From Polytrichum commune (taxonomy: Eukaryota; Streptophyta; Polytrichopsida; Polytrichales; Polytrichaceae): a stretch of 64,000 nt of DNA. Location: positions 26,846,001 through 26,910,000 of the forward strand of contig OX485803.1 of assembly GCA_950295325.1 (NCBI GenBank). The letters are read 5' to 3'. Made by a program: the position numbers and the translations under genes. Shown here piece by piece: positions 1 to 11,781 of the stretch (its first letter is position 1; the number at the start of each line of letters is the position of its first letter). The notes under the pieces are model-generated. The model was not told where the DNA came from. It searched no databases and saw nothing but the letters and a program-made list of their open reading frames with translations.

Positions 1-7
1 AACAAAT

Positions 8-257
8 TTTGTCATGGATGATGGATGAGTTCATCATTTGGCCAAAATCTTGTCATCAACTTGTGGTGAAATATTGTCCTGAATGATTGAAATTTGGATG
101 AAAAATCACTTGGTAAGTGACAATAATTGCAACTCTCTGAATCTATAATCCCCCCAAAAAATGACAAGGAATGATAATACATTTCTAATTAACATTTAGA
201 GTTGATGACACTACACTGTAGTTAACAATTAGTATTGAGCAAGACAATTAGAATTGG
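8..257. repeat. Dispersed AT-rich repeat, copy A
   Basis: This stretch resembles 60748-61018 in the same orientation. Both share a 'gatgattgaaattt' segment, then 'aatcactt..taagtgaca', a run of 'aattgcaac', and a 'gacactaca' block in the same order. I judge them diverged copies of one repeat. I see no coding potential. The family is not recognised. Confidence 0.6.
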
Positions 258-269
258 TGACACTAAATA

Positions 270-617
270 TCAAATCCTAGAGATAAACAAATATGTCATT
301 TTGCTCTTATAATGTAAATGGAAATGAGGCGCACTTTGTGTTGACCCCTATACAAGCCCATCAAAAAAAGTTTCCTTCCCTATTTCAAAATGAAACTTTT
401 TGACTCCATCTTGATGTACATCTAGCCTCATAATTTTTTTGGTTCCTAGACAATTAATCAATTTCACGTCATTGACAATTGATGTAAAGGTTGGTTTGGA
501 TAGGGTATTGCATTGTATTTGGACCACATGAGTCATAGTTATTTATCTTGTGATTCACTATACTTTGAAATATTGAAATTCATTATTTTTTCTATTTCAA
601 TTTAGATGAATACCGTA
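270..617. other. Intergenic, nothing recognised
   Basis: AT-rich sequence between the dispersed repeat and the Tigger-like relic. A 62-codon minus-strand ORF here has no recognisable features and is probably chance. Confidence 0.5.
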
Positions 618-1729
618 CAGTCTAACCTTGATAATGTCACCCTTGTTAATAGAACACCTTGATATTGTCACCTAAAAGTTTGAAACCGATTTTCATAGTG
701 TAAAACTCCCTCGTTATTATCCCTATCACCCTTGATAATGTCACTATTTTTTTTCAAAATCCGTAGTGTAAATGTGATAATATCAAGTATGAATGGATTG
801 TATGGGTGGGCATGGGTTCGATATTATAATGGGCGGGCATGGGTTCGATATTATTGTTCATGGGTGAGCATGGGCTAAAGCAAAGCATATTGGGGGTCAT
901 TGAATGAGCTCTCATTCAATGCTTTCGGCATAGTGGGATGCCTTGTGTAATTTCAAATTTGGTACGTGTTTCGGAGTCCAAATGCTCAATTCTACATATA
1001 TAAACAATCTTGATGAACGTATGAAGTCCAAAATGGAGGAAGCAACTTTGGAATTGGGTAGACTCATCGCCGCATTAAATTTGGGTTTGGATGTTGAAGG
1101 CAAGCATGTAGAAAAGCTTTGTCCTTTGGAGTACATAAACATGGAGAGTGAAGATTATTTTGAGGTGGAATTTTCTACTGAGGAGCTTGTGCAATTAGTG
1201 CAAGATGACGAACAGGTTCTTGATTCCATGGAAGTGGACCCATTGATTGTTGATAGCAGTGATGATGAGTCTAAAGTAGCGAAGCTAAGCGATGCACAAA
1301 AATATGCTAAAGATGTTTTGAATTTTATGGCTAGCCAAGGTTCTCAGATTTTCAGCACTCATGAGTTGTTAGAAATGGAAAAAATCCATGACAAACTCAT
1401 TAGAATTGGAGTTGCACATTTAACATCAACAAAACAATGTGACATTAGAAGCTTCTTTGTCTCTAGTGAGAGGTCTTTACCTGATCTCAATGACACATTA
1501 TGATGTGCTCTTGTTGTTATTCACAATTTTGAATTAGATTTTACATTCAAAAACATTGAAGTCTCGTATTTGTTAATTTTTTTAAAATTGTAATTATATT
1601 TTGATTTTCTACATATTTTTTGATAATATCACATTATGCACAAAATGTGACATTATCAAGTATGTCACACCTTGTTTATATCACACTTTTTGGTGAAACG
1701 GAGGGTGTGACATTATCAAGGTTAGGGTG
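618..1729 (+). mobile_element. Internally deleted Tigger/pogo-like transposon relic
   Basis: The ends are inverted repeats: the left reads CAGTCTAACCTTGATAATG and the reverse complement of the right reads CACCCTAACCTTGATAATG, both continuing into TCAC. A TA dinucleotide flanks each side (616-617 and 1730-1731), the target duplication expected of the Tc1/mariner/pogo group. Variants of the core CTTGATAATGTCAC recur inside both ends (about 655-672, 727-741, 773-788, 1620-1680), like subterminal transposase-binding sites. Only the C-terminal part of a transposase remains, so the element is non-autonomous. Confidence 0.8.
943..1503 (+). pseudogene. C-terminal remnant of a Tigger-like transposase
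   Basis: The open frame runs about 186 codons without an upstream helix-turn-helix or DDE core. It is acidic in the middle (VDSSDDES) and ends with a segment containing STKQCDIRSFF, which resembles the C-terminal tail after the DDE_1 domain in plant Tigger/jerky-like transposases. Its place inside the matching inverted repeats supports this reading. The 5' part of the gene is deleted; no plausible promoter or N-terminus is left. Family assignment rests on tail similarity and the TA-flanked ends, not on catalytic residues. Confidence 0.55.
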
Positions 1730-1731
1730 TA

Positions 1732-2230
1732 GTACCTTTACCACTTCATCACTAATTAACCTAATTGAAGAAAAACCAAGTTAAAAAAAAATCATATTCT
1801 TAAGATCTAAAAAATTAATATGATTTTTTAAAAATTTCCCCTTCAAATCCGGGATTGTTGGATCTAAAAATAGAACATTACAATATTTTTGTATATAATT
1901 AGCCAAAGTGATAAAGGTACTCCGGTAAACCTCAATCATATAGTATGTTAGTTGGTATTTACATTACAAAAGACCTGTTCAAATTTAAAGGGTGCTTTAA
2001 ACATAAGTTTATTGATATGAACATACTTAAGTCATGTCCCATAACTATAATGATATTCTTGGAAAACAAATGCTTAGAATTTGGAGATGCGAATATGCAT
2101 ATATGTCCATGACAATTATTTTGTCATGCTTGGTAAATCAAGGACAATGCACCATTCATTGTTATCAATGTGTCATACATGACATTCTTGAGCATCATAT
2201 ATTCAAAGATTGAGTTGTGGTAGTGTTTGG
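1732..2230. other. Intergenic, nothing recognised
   Basis: AT-rich DNA without a supported gene, RNA or repeat. Confidence 0.5.
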
Positions 2231-2379
2231 ACATAACATTGTTTAGATCCATAACAATATTATGTGGGCCTGATAGTATTCTACAAAATATTCCCCACAT
2301 TTAGACTGAATGTAGGGAATATTCCACATAAAACTGTCAGTCCCACATAACACTTTTATGGATTTGAATAATGTTATGG
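2231..2379. mobile_element. Fold-back (MITE-like) element
   Basis: Two arms of about 70 bases face each other around a 7-base loop at about 2303-2309. The arms share CATAACATT, ATCCATAA, TTATGTGGG and AATATTCCC in inverted order, at roughly 75-80% identity. There is no coding capacity. Superfamily cannot be assigned because no clear target duplication is visible. Confidence 0.6.
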
Positions 2380-4679
2380 AATATGCAAAACTAAAACTTG
2401 TTTTGTTGGGCTTTGTTCCTAGAAGTGCCAAGGTAGAAGCACCCATGACTAACAATTCAAGCATTGAGGTCATTTACCTAAGTTGGGTCGCTTAGATGGA
2501 ACTTATATGAGTTCACTTAGTATAAAAATATGGGAATTTATTTTTTCAAAAATGAGATTTAATTTAATTTTGGAAAAAACTCCAATTTGTAGGATTTTTG
2601 AAATTTAATTCCGAAAATAGATTAAATGTTCAAATTTCACATTCGAAACCACTTAGGTAGGATAGTATCCAATAATATCACATAAATAAAAGCATATCTA
2701 ATTTCTATAATTTTTTTAAAATCACAAACCTCACTTGACCTTTCTTAATCACATAAGTAGGTGTAAGGCTCATGGAGGTCACTAGCTATGTACTTTTGTA
2801 AATCATGTGCGGTTAGGGGTTATTTATAGATGGGTTGTTTATATGTATTTCTTGAATAATTGGCACCGTATTAGTAGATGATATGATATTTTGAGGTATT
2901 TTTAAGACCCTAGAGGTAAATATAATATATACCATAAATATATTTTTATATTTTATTTATAAACTATACCATTTATCAAAAATTTAAAAATTCGACATAA
3001 ATTGATGTTAATATGTAACAATTTTTTTGAATTAAAACATTTGTGCTCAATACCTTAATTGTTATTGTCTACTACCTACTATGTACCCAGCGTATGTTTC
3101 GTACACTCAACTATGACTACACACATGCATGGCGTAGAAACTCGGTAGGCCATAATATGAAGTTCCCTAGAGCTTCTCCAATATTTCGCAGGGGTGGGTC
3201 ATTCATTTCAACACTTTTGAAGATGACACATTCGTCATCCTCGTTTTTCTACACCTCCACAGACATACAACCTTCATATATTCTAATTCGATGTAATGTT
3301 TTCCCTTCCACATTCATGAAATTTTCGTGTGCAATAAATTTTCCATCATCACCTACTCCATAACCCATTGATTTCACAACATCATGTGCCAATAATGTGG
3401 AAGGTTATGGCGGTTCTTCGGATATTATGACTACCTGCATTTGTGAACATAACATGCATTAGAAACTCTAGATGCACTACGCAAGTAAACATTTGATTTT
3501 AGAAATTAGTATACGGAAACATTATTTGGTTGCGAAGTTTATATTCTTCGTGTCACCGCCTTATTCTATCCGACGTCTATTACTTGCTTCGATATCTCTC
3601 CCCTTACAACATTTTCGTTTGATCCTTTATGTTGTGTAATCTTCGTCTTTGGCCTCTTTTGCTTCCATGCGGGTCATTTGGCTCTGAGCACCATCGGCAA
3701 TTTGAAGTTTTTTCACCTCCATGATGCGGGTTTTTTTTGCGGACTTGTCGACGTTCTTCTTTTAAAATGTTGAACCATCTCAATTTTTCTTCTCGTTCCC
3801 TTTGTTTGGAGCTTTGTCCTTCTTCTTCTCATGTTGGTCTTTTATTTTATCTTCTTTCTACGAATATTTTTATTTGCCCATTACTATTTTTCATACCCAA
3901 CCTTTACTTCTACGATGACATTTTTTTTGTTGTGATCCACATATTCTGCAATAGTGCTCTATAATGAATACTAGTAGTTAAATAATTCTCACATATCATT
4001 ATTATGAATTACGAATATCACAAGCATGACTATTGCAACTCATTCAATTCTCACGTGTCAATACGAATATCATTGCTAGCGCAATTATAGAAAATCCTAC
4101 ACTTCTTTCCATATTTTCGTATTCTTCCTGCCACTTCCATCCCACCATCTTCGTTATTAAAGTGCCCACAATTACCTTATCTTCCTTCAATTCCTCTTGC
4201 ACGCACTCATTTTGTAGCTTTATAGAATCATTGTCTTCACTGGATTTTATTCAAAACTGCTTCCACTATGTGCTCCTAAATTTTCATTTGTGATTCCTTG
4301 GTTGTCCACCCTCCAATATTTAGAGCATCCATTATCAATTTCATGCTCTCTTCTAACCCTTCCAATTATTTGTGCAGGTCCCAATTTTCACCCATATTGG
4401 ATACGCGGCTCGACGGTGAACTGTGGTTTATTTTGCCTCTTCTACGGGCAACGTTGGATATGTAGCTCCTCCCTACATTCTGTGTTGCATCCCCCTCCAC
4501 AATTGCAGCTCTCCCTCAATCTCCTCGTTCAACATGACATACAACCATTTCTACCAAAATTCGAGAGTTTCGTGTTTACCATGTTTGTTGTGATGTCATC
4601 CTCACCGCGACTTACAACAGAAGGCATTTTTACCCGTGTTCGGTTTTCTTTCACCCATCTACCTCTTTTAGGTTATGAC
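2380..4679. other. Intergenic, no supported gene
   Basis: AT-rich DNA with several short ORFs (75-144 codons at about 3043-4724, plus strand). None has a recognisable domain, splice-compatible neighbour or plausible start context, so I do not call them genes. Confidence 0.45.
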
Positions 4680-6232
4680 GTTCGGATTCCAGATTGCTCA
4701 AGAACACCTCAATCGGAGGTGTGAGCTAAGAGATATGACAATTTGAATGGGACGTTGTCCCGTGACATTGCTATGATATAACAGTCGCCTAAGAGTAGCT
4801 CTTGACACTGCCAAGGTTTGAACATGCATAAATTCCTCAACATTTGTTTGAATAGGGTAAGCAAAGAGTCCATCGACATCTACGTGGAACGTAGATGACA
4901 ATAGAGTGGTTGTGTCGCAACCCTTGCTAGCCCTCTTAACAATCTTGCCTATTTTCATTTCTAGCAAAGGTTACGAGCGCTAACATTTTTCATTCCGCCA
5001 TGCTAATGGTTAGTTCCTCCTACCCCAGACCTTATAGTTCATAAGAGGGAACCAACTGTTTTACTTTGCTTTCGGGATTCGCCCTTTAATCGGTAACCAA
5101 TTCTTAGATGTGGACTTTCATTCATGAAAATCCAATCTTATGTTGATCATCGCATTGCCGGAGCAACACTACAACAACCCGAACCATACTAGGCAACTAT
5201 GTCCTCACATTGGACCAAAGCCCATGGAGGTTGTGCCGTTCAGCCTCTGGTGGGTGAGGCCATACCACCTCACCCATATAAGTTTCTAGGACTCTAGGTG
5301 GGGCCCCTACCCCACCGTCAAGAAACCTTTTGTCTCTCTACCAAGAGTTGGGGCCAAGCAACCATCAAAATTTCCTTGAATGATGTCTGATGTAATAGAC
5401 AACCACTCCATCTTCATCTACGTTTCATGTAGATGCCGATGGACTCATCACTTGTCTCATTCAACCAAGTATTGAAGAAGTTATGCCTGTTCAAACCTTG
5501 GCAGTCTTGGGAGCCACTCCTAGGCCACTGCTGTATCAGGGCGCTGTCCCGGGACAACGCCCACTCAAATTGCCATAACTCCTAACTCACACCTCTGATT
5601 GAGGTGAACTTGAGCATTCTAAAATCTACACGCCATAAGCTATGCATAACTCATGGCCTTACCCTCGTGCCTCCTAGTCTTCGTGGGTGGGAGGTGTTTC
5701 CAATGCCCGGGGCCCTCACCCACACTAAGATCACTTCGGCCCTCTCACCAACGGTGCCAGAAGTCCTAGGTGTCACTCTGGGGTCCCCCTTGTGCCCATG
5801 GTGGCTTGGGCACTCCTTATGGAGAGGTATGCGACATGTTGGTTTTTAGCATCAAACATTATACAAGGAAGTTATGGTGTTCTGAAGTTGCTAAGGGCTT
5901 CTAGCCTTAGCGGCTAAAGGAAAATGTCTATTTGGCCCCAACTCTTCGTAGAGAGACAAAATGTTTCTTGATAATGGGATAGGGGCCTTGCTAAAAGTCC
6001 TAGAGGCTTATATGGGTGAGGCGATGTGGCCGCCAAACCCACCCGAGGTCGATCGGCATGGCCTCCACAGGCATTGGCCCAAGGTGGAGGCATAGTTGCT
6101 TAGGATGGTTCGGGTTGTTATAGTGTTACTCCGGTATGGGAGCATGACGGAATGCAAAGGATTAGTGCTTGTGACCCTTGGTAGAAATTAATATAGCCAA
6201 ATTAGTTTAGGGAAACTAGCGAGGATTGCGAC
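4680..6232 (+). repeat. Truncated, interrupted 5' LTR of the old gypsy relic
   Basis: LTR sequence runs 4680-4912, is split by a reversed solo LTR, and resumes at 5837 until GCGACA at 6227-6232. The first 200 or more bases of the LTR are missing or unrecognisable. A weakened TGGTATCA primer-binding site follows two bases after the end. Confidence 0.75.
4913..5836 (-). repeat. Solo LTR, reverse orientation
   Basis: It starts TGTCGC and ends GCGACA. Its body is the reverse complement of the family LTR, 924 bases long with no internal region. The flanking pentamers are GGTTG (4908-4912) and TGTTG (5837-5841), a target duplication with one change. It sits inside the forward-oriented 5' LTR of the older relic. 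Confidence 0.8.
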
Positions 6233-6392
6233 ATGTGGTATCACAACATGGTTCCAATCTTTGAGCTAGCATTTGGAGGAAGAGATGGCTATTAAACATG
6301 CGGGTTATGATGGTGAACCCGGGGTTTCCAAAAGGTTGTGACATTCAAATTGGAACAAGGATGATTTTTAAGTGGATTTTAACCACACCATT

Positions 6393-7364
6393 TGTCGCGC
6401 ACCTCTCCATGAGGAGTGCCCGAAACACCATGGGCACAAGGGGGACCCCGGAGTGACACCCGGGACTTGTGGCGCCGTTGGTGAGAGGGCCCAAGTGATC
6501 CTAGTGTGGGTGAGGGCCCCGGGCGTTGGGAACGCCTCCCACCCACGAAGACTAGGAGGCACAAGGGTAAGGCCATGAGTTATGCGTAGCTCATGGCGTG
6601 GTGATTCTAGAAAGCTCAAGAACACCTCAATCGGAGGTGTGAGCTAGGAGTTATGGCCATTTGAGTGGGGCGCTGTCCCGGGACAGCGCCCTGGTACAGC
6701 AGTGCCTGGGAGTGATTCCCGGGACTGCCAAGGTTCAAACAGGCATAACGTCCTCAATACTTGTCCGAATGGGGCAAGTGAGGAGTCCATCGGCATCTAC
6801 GTGAAGCGTAGATGAAGATGGAGTGGTTGGTTGTTATGATCAGACATCATAAAAGGAAGTTATGATGGTCTGAAGCTGCTAGGGGGTTCTAGGCCCAGCA
6901 GCTAAAGGAAAATGTCCACTTGGCCCCAACTCTTGGTAGAGAGACAAGAGGTTGGTTGACGGTGGGGTAGGGGCCCCGCGTGAAGTCCTAGAGGCTTATA
7001 TGGGTGAGGTGGTGTGGCCTCACCCACCCGAGGCCGAACGGCACGGCCTCCATGGGCTTTGGCCCATTGTGAGGCCATAGTTGCCTAGTATGGTTCGGGT
7101 TGTTGTAGTGTTGCTCCGGCAACGCGATGATCAACATAAGATTGGACTTCCATGGATGGAAGTCCATATCGAAGAAATGGGTTACCGATTAAGGGGTGAG
7201 TCCTGAAAGCAAGTAGGAGGGTTGGTTCCCCTCCTTTGAATTAATGGTCCGGGGTAAGAGGAGCTAACCATTAGCATGGCGGTATGCGAAGGATTAGCGC
7301 TCGTAACCTTTGCTAGAAAAGAAAATTGGCAAGATTGCTAAGGGGGCTAGCAAGGGTTGCGACA
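6393..7364 (+). repeat. Solo LTR with perfect 5-bp target duplication
   Basis: A 972-base LTR starting TGTCGCGC and ending TTGCGACA, with CCATT on both sides (6388-6392 and 7365-7369). The flanking DNA is the internal region of the older relic: the sequence before and after it joins to match about 40980-41100 of the young element. It arose by insertion followed by LTR-LTR recombination. Confidence 0.9.
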
Positions 7365-7582
7365 CCATTGAATCTAATAACAATGGTGGGGATGATGGTA
7401 GATTCGGTGAGGAAAATGGAGGAGTCTTTTGGAGGTTTCCCATAAACCTCACAAAACAAAAATTGGGGGTTAGAATACCAAATGCACCCGGAAGTTTGAA
7501 AGGTGGTGATGTTGGAATGAACTTGGTGCAAATGAGGCACCCGGGGTCTCCTTAGGCTTATCTGCGCGAATTTAATACCCAA

Positions 7583-8765
7583 ATGAATGGTATAACTAAG
7601 ATAAAGTTGTCAAGAGCAAGTTCTCTTTGTCAGATATGCTCAAATTCCCAGATTCTCACAAGCATTTTCAGCTGCATATGGAGGCAGGGGACTTTGCCAT
7701 TGGCGGATATTGATGCAAGATGGATGGCCATTGTATATGAGAGCATGAAGCTCGATAGTTGTTTGACCTTGTCCGATTTGTTAAAAAAATGGCTATCCCA
7801 AGAGTGGGATGAGTCTTGTCACCAAGTCTTTGGGGAGCTTAAAAGCAAGTTATCTTCGTCACCGGTGCTCAAGTTCACGGAGTTTGACAAACATTTGGAG
7901 GTGCATATAGGGGCGAGTGACTTTGCCACTGGCGGATTGTTGATGTAAGATGGTTGGCCATTGCATCTGGGAGCATGAAACTCGATGGTTGTTAAAAGAG
8001 ACGGCCAACTCATGAGAAATAACTTCTTTGCGGTAGTGCATTGCTTAAAGATGTGGCGATACTATTTGGGGTCGCAAAAAGCAAATAATTACATGAACAA
8101 TGTGTCCTTGAAGTATTTTGAGACTCAAGCGCAAGTGAGCGCCAAGTCATTGCAGTGACACGATAGTTTGGCGCTTATGAAGGTGAATTTGATTCGCAAA
8201 CTGGACCGTGGCAATGTGGTGCTAGATACGCTAAGTAGACGGGAATAGTTTTAAGCAATGAGAACCATCTAAACCTTGTGGCTAATGTCTACTAATGAAG
8301 GAAACTTGTGATGCAAGATAAGGGAGGCGTACCTTAACTACCCCGAAGTATAAAGGCTTCTAGGTGAGCTTCGCAATGGCAAGGCGCTCAAAGAGGTCAA
8401 GTTGGTGGACAAATTGCTCAAGTATAAGCAAAGTCTGGTGTATGTGCCACAAGGTAAGCTGAGGCTATTGATTTTCAAAGAAAATAATCATAGTTCCATT
8501 GCCGGCCATAGGGGAGAAAATAACCACCATAGAGTGCTATCAAAGAGGTACCCTTAGCCGCGCATAAAGGAGGATATAACCCACTTTGTGGAGACTTGTG
8601 TAAAGTGCCAATTGAATTGAACCTCTTACCAAAAGCAAGTTGGCCTCTTGCAACCATTGCCTATCATGCCGGTGCCATGGGATAGTATTTTCATGACATA
8701 GTGTCGCCATGGCATAGTATGTCCATGGACTTCATCACAAGTTTGCCGGAGTCAGAAGGGTATGA
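7583..8765 (+). pseudogene. Gypsy pol remnants (RNase H and integrase pieces)
   Basis: Decayed polyprotein. Around 7785-7945 a frame reads the RT/RNase H junction (WLSQEWDESCHQVFGEL, then a VHIGASDFATGG block). About 8025-8250 holds the rest of RNase H, with MWRYYLGSQK-like residues. About 8470-8765 encodes an integrase zinc-binding region and the start of the core (MDFITSLPESEGYDA). After this the sequence jumps to the 3' non-coding region, so the rest of the integrase core and the chromodomain are deleted relative to the young copy. Stops and shifts interrupt every frame. Confidence 0.7.
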
Positions 8766-9364
8766 TGCCATCTTGGTGATGGAGAGCGGTGCTTGGAGGG
8801 CCTTGAATAAAACCAAGAAATCTCTTAGCCATGGGCTTGTCCGGGCAAGGGCAAGGTGATGGTGCGTGCTCATAAAAATGCTACCCACGAGTTAACGAGA
8901 GTTGACGCATGGGAGTTATGGACCCATGTCTTGAAAGAGCAAAGTGAGAACCGAGTCGGGCGGGACTGGCATCAACCCCGCGCGATTGAAGCATGGCTTA
9001 ACAACGGAAAGCCATATCAGAGTTGCAACCGAGACAACTTAGTGATAGCATTGAGGTCTGGCCTAGATGTGTCATGTTAAGGTAGTGGAGCCTAATGGGG
9101 GAGGCCCCAAAGAAGGGGCAACCCAAGTAAGTCCCAAAGTAGATGGGTCTAATGTAGGTTAGGTCCTTGGAGGAAAGATCCAAGGTCGCTAACGGACCAC
9201 CTAGGAATGACACCTTTGGGACTATGCCAAATTTGAAGATGCATTGTGGGGTTGCGTCCTAAGGTAAATACAATGCCGCACCATAGAGGATGGCAACTTG
9301 AGAATTGGTGTGCCGATTACAAATATAGTCGATGAGGGCATCAATTCTGTTTGGTTGGGGTGAG

Positions 9365-9718
9365 TGTCATACACCTCTCCATGAGGAGTGCTCGAAACAC
9401 CATGGACACAAGGGGGACCCCGGAGTGATACCTAGGACTTGTGGCGCCGTTGGTGAGAGGGCCCAAGTGATCCTAATGTGTGTGAGGGCCCCGGGCGTTG
9501 GGAACGCCTCCCACCCACGGAGACTAGGAGTCACGAGGGTAAGGCCATAAGCTATACGTAGCTTATGCCATGTGGATACTAGAATGCTCAAGAACACCTC
9601 AATTGGAGGTATGAGCTAGGAGATATGACAATTTGAGTGGGGCACTGTCTCGGGACAACAACTTGGTACAATAGTGGCCTGGGACTGACTCTCGGGACTG
9701 CCAAGGTTTGAACATGCA
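9365..9718 (+). repeat. Truncated 3' LTR of the old gypsy relic
   Basis: It begins TGTCATACACC after a G-rich tract and follows the family LTR for about 350 bases before homology stops abruptly near 9718. The 3' two thirds of the LTR are gone. Confidence 0.75.
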
Positions 9719-9925
9719 CATTGTATAGTATTTTTTGTTACATATAAATTACTTATAAACATATAATGAAACATGATGTAGATCTAAACAAAATAAATTT
9801 TTTATGTCTTACCAACTCGAGTAGGTGGATTACTTTACTCGTCACGCACTCCCCTCTCATGGGTTATCTATATAGTCCATAGCAAGGCTCCTTGGGTAAC
9901 AACATCTGGTATGTAACTTATAGTC

Positions 9926-10640
9926 CACCCACACTTACTGATGTGGGGCACCAGAAAATGGTGAGTACTAGCACTGGTTGCAATCAGTGGCTCTCACTTG
10001 CTAAACCAACTTTAAAAGTGACTCCTATTGGTAAGAATCGTTCACTCATGGCCCGCACCAGTAAGGGCCAAGTTCCATGTGCCGGTCCCGGTCCATTTTT
10101 TAAATGGGTGAGAAACGGGTGACATCATCCAAAAAATGGGTGATGTCACCCATTTTATGAAGGGGTACTTCTATGTGGGGTGCTGGTTTTTTCCGATTTC
10201 CTACTTTCTAACTAAATTTGGTGAGTGATAAGACATGACACTTTATGAAGGTCACCGGCAATGAAGGTCATCTAGATTCTAAAAACATCATAAAATACAC
10301 GGTTCCCTAGGAGTATTCCTCAAAAGAAGGGATTAGAAGAACAAAGTGGCCTTTAGTATCCAAGGGTGTACCCTAGGTGACCGGCCGATCCGGTCACCGG
10401 AGCTTTCTAACCGGCACATGTCCTTCATGTTACCGTTAGGACCGCCGGTCCTGTGGCACCCGTTCTTGCACAACACAAAATGTGGGACACCCATCCATGG
10501 GGGGTACCGGTCCTTGGGTGAGAAGGATGGGCACATGGCACCACCCTCTTTTCACCGGCCCACCCATTTATTTTGAAAAAAACGGACCGGGACCGGCACA
10601 TGGAACTTGGCCCTAAGTGTGGGTGGGCTGTTGTCCATCC
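9926..10640. repeat. Older repeat hosting the Harbinger-like MITE
   Basis: Sequence 9989-10064 followed by 10614-10630 resembles 23364-23470, which lacks the MITE. Its borders carry CCCACACTTACTG (about 9927) and CAGTAAGTGTGGG (split by the MITE), an inverted pair, so the host repeat may itself be a small inverted-repeat element. Confidence 0.5.
10065..10613. mobile_element. PIF/Harbinger (Tourist-like) MITE
   Basis: It is 549 bases with 30-base perfect inverted termini beginning GGGCCAAGTTCCATGTGCCG. It is flanked by TAA on both sides (10062-10064, 10614-10616), the 3-bp duplication typical of Harbinger elements. A related sequence at 23450-23470 reads straight through CAGTAAGTGTGGG without the insert, giving an empty-site comparison. 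It encodes no transposase. Confidence 0.85.
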
Positions 10641-10974
10641 TCAAAAGGGAGAGTAGTATTGTCCCAATGTCCCCTTGTCCGGTGATTGACATTACGAACG
10701 GACACTTTATTCACGCCGGCCCCTTGCTAAAAAGGGACTGGAGTTTCTATCTGGGTGGGCTGTTACATCAAGTGTTTTATTATTTGTAAATCCTCACCAA
10801 GAAAGCGACAACTTCATGATTCACACTACGTATAGTTTGTACCTAACTCACCTCCGGAGGTTCCGAGGTCAAGTTTGGTATGATGTCGCTCAACTCAAAA
10901 TCGACAAGATTTCCTCCTCATGTTGCCAGTCACTCTATAGATACTATTAATTTGGAGGAAGTCAAACAGATCCA
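10617..10974. other. Left flank of the MULE
   Basis: Mostly unrecognised sequence. From 10880 an ATG-ATG opens a frame that runs to the MULE insertion point and continues across it (see the entry at 10880). Confidence 0.5.
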
Positions 10975-10983
10975 GGTTTCAAG
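10880..10983 (+). other. Left half of an ORF interrupted by the MULE
   Basis: ATG at 10880 is the first start after an in-frame TAA at 10844. The frame is open to the end of the 9-bp target duplication. Removing the MULE and one copy of the duplication keeps it open from 22416 to a stop at 22666, about 118 codons in all. The N-terminal residues (MMSLNSKSTRF) are Ser/Arg-rich like a plastid transit peptide. It could be the 5' exon of the downstream BASS gene or a chance ORF. Confidence 0.35.
10975..10983. repeat. MULE target-site duplication, left
   Basis: GGTTTCAAG, repeated exactly at 22407-22415. Nine bases is the hallmark duplication length of the Mutator superfamily. Confidence 0.95.
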
Positions 10984-11443
10984 CCCTAACATTACCAAGC
11001 CCAATGGAGGTAATTACGGCCCCCATATCGAGGCTTGGCAGAGCCTTGGCAGGCCCGAAACTATCTGGCATGCCCCTCGCAACCGGGACCCGCCCTTGCC
11101 TGGGAACCTCCCTCCGGCCGGCCCGGGCCACAGTGCCAGTTACGTTGCTGACGAGGCGCCACTCAGCTACCGGTGCCACGCGGTACCGCCACGCTGGCAA
11201 TAACTCACCCGTCGCCGCCACGTCCTCGCGACTGGGCCACGTCATGCCATGCGCCGGAGCTCCCATCTCAAGTTACAATCACATCCCATGTGCTTCCATC
11301 ATGGCATGACGGAAACCATGGCAGACATGCACCCACCGAGGCAAACTAGTTTCCCTCTATGCCTGCGGTTTGAATTTTAGGTTTATGTTGTCTCCAGCCA
11401 CCGATTGCAGCTCTTTCTTTGTAACCTGCACGGGAGGATCGCA
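10984..11443 (+). repeat. Left terminal inverted repeat of the MULE
   Basis: It starts CCCTAACATTACC and aligns without gaps to the reverse complement of 21947-22406. It is GC-rich and contains an incidental ORF on each strand that is mirrored in the other TIR. TIRs of this group usually hold the promoter and transposase-binding sites. Confidence 0.93.
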
Positions 11444-11560
11444 ACACTGAGATGGCGACAATGTTGCAGTGAATGGATTACGGGCAAGATCAGATCTATG
11501 CCGCAATGGAGTGCAACACTGAGATGGCGACAATGATGTAGTGAATGGATGCAGTGAATG
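11441..11560. repeat. Two-unit tandem repeat next to the left TIR
   Basis: The segment CAACACTGAGATGGCGACAA occurs at 11442 and 11513, followed each time by an AGTGAATGGA block, giving a period of 71 bases. Confidence 0.8.
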
Positions 11561-11781
11561 ATTGGGGTTTTCAGCGATTGCAACACTACAATCTATTGCA
11601 GGAATTTATGGCAATGAGGGTTTAGGTTCGCTAAACTGTGGTTTCGGATTTCGCATTTCGGCAGAACAGTCCATTCATTTTCCCTCCTCATTCAACATAA
11701 ACCTAACCCATAGTGGCACTATAGTGTCGTGCACTTCCTGGTGGGTTTAGAGCCAATAGGAAATAACACCAGACAGAAAAT

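Larger units (their letters stand above)
4680..9718 (+). mobile_element. Old Ty3/gypsy relic with two nested solo LTRs
   Basis: Same family as the young element at 39927-46808. The order is a truncated 5' LTR (4680-6232, interrupted), a decayed primer-binding site at 6235, decayed internal sequence, and a truncated 3' LTR (9365-9718). Two solo LTRs of the same family are inserted into it. The internal region has lost most of gag, much of the reverse transcriptase and the end of integrase. All coding sequence is broken, so it is a fossil. Confidence 0.8.

Noticed and set aside
3043-4724. Series of plus-strand ORFs that might form a gene
   Set aside because: Frames do not join by plausible splice sites and the peptides look like AT-rich low-complexity translation.
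6368-6625. Conserved minus-strand ORF (MFLSFLESPRHELRI..) also at 9367-9597, 36067-36432, 39866-40159 and 45707-46045
   Set aside because: It recurs only because it lies antisense within the LTR. It is broken in some copies and has no domain, so it is not a gene.
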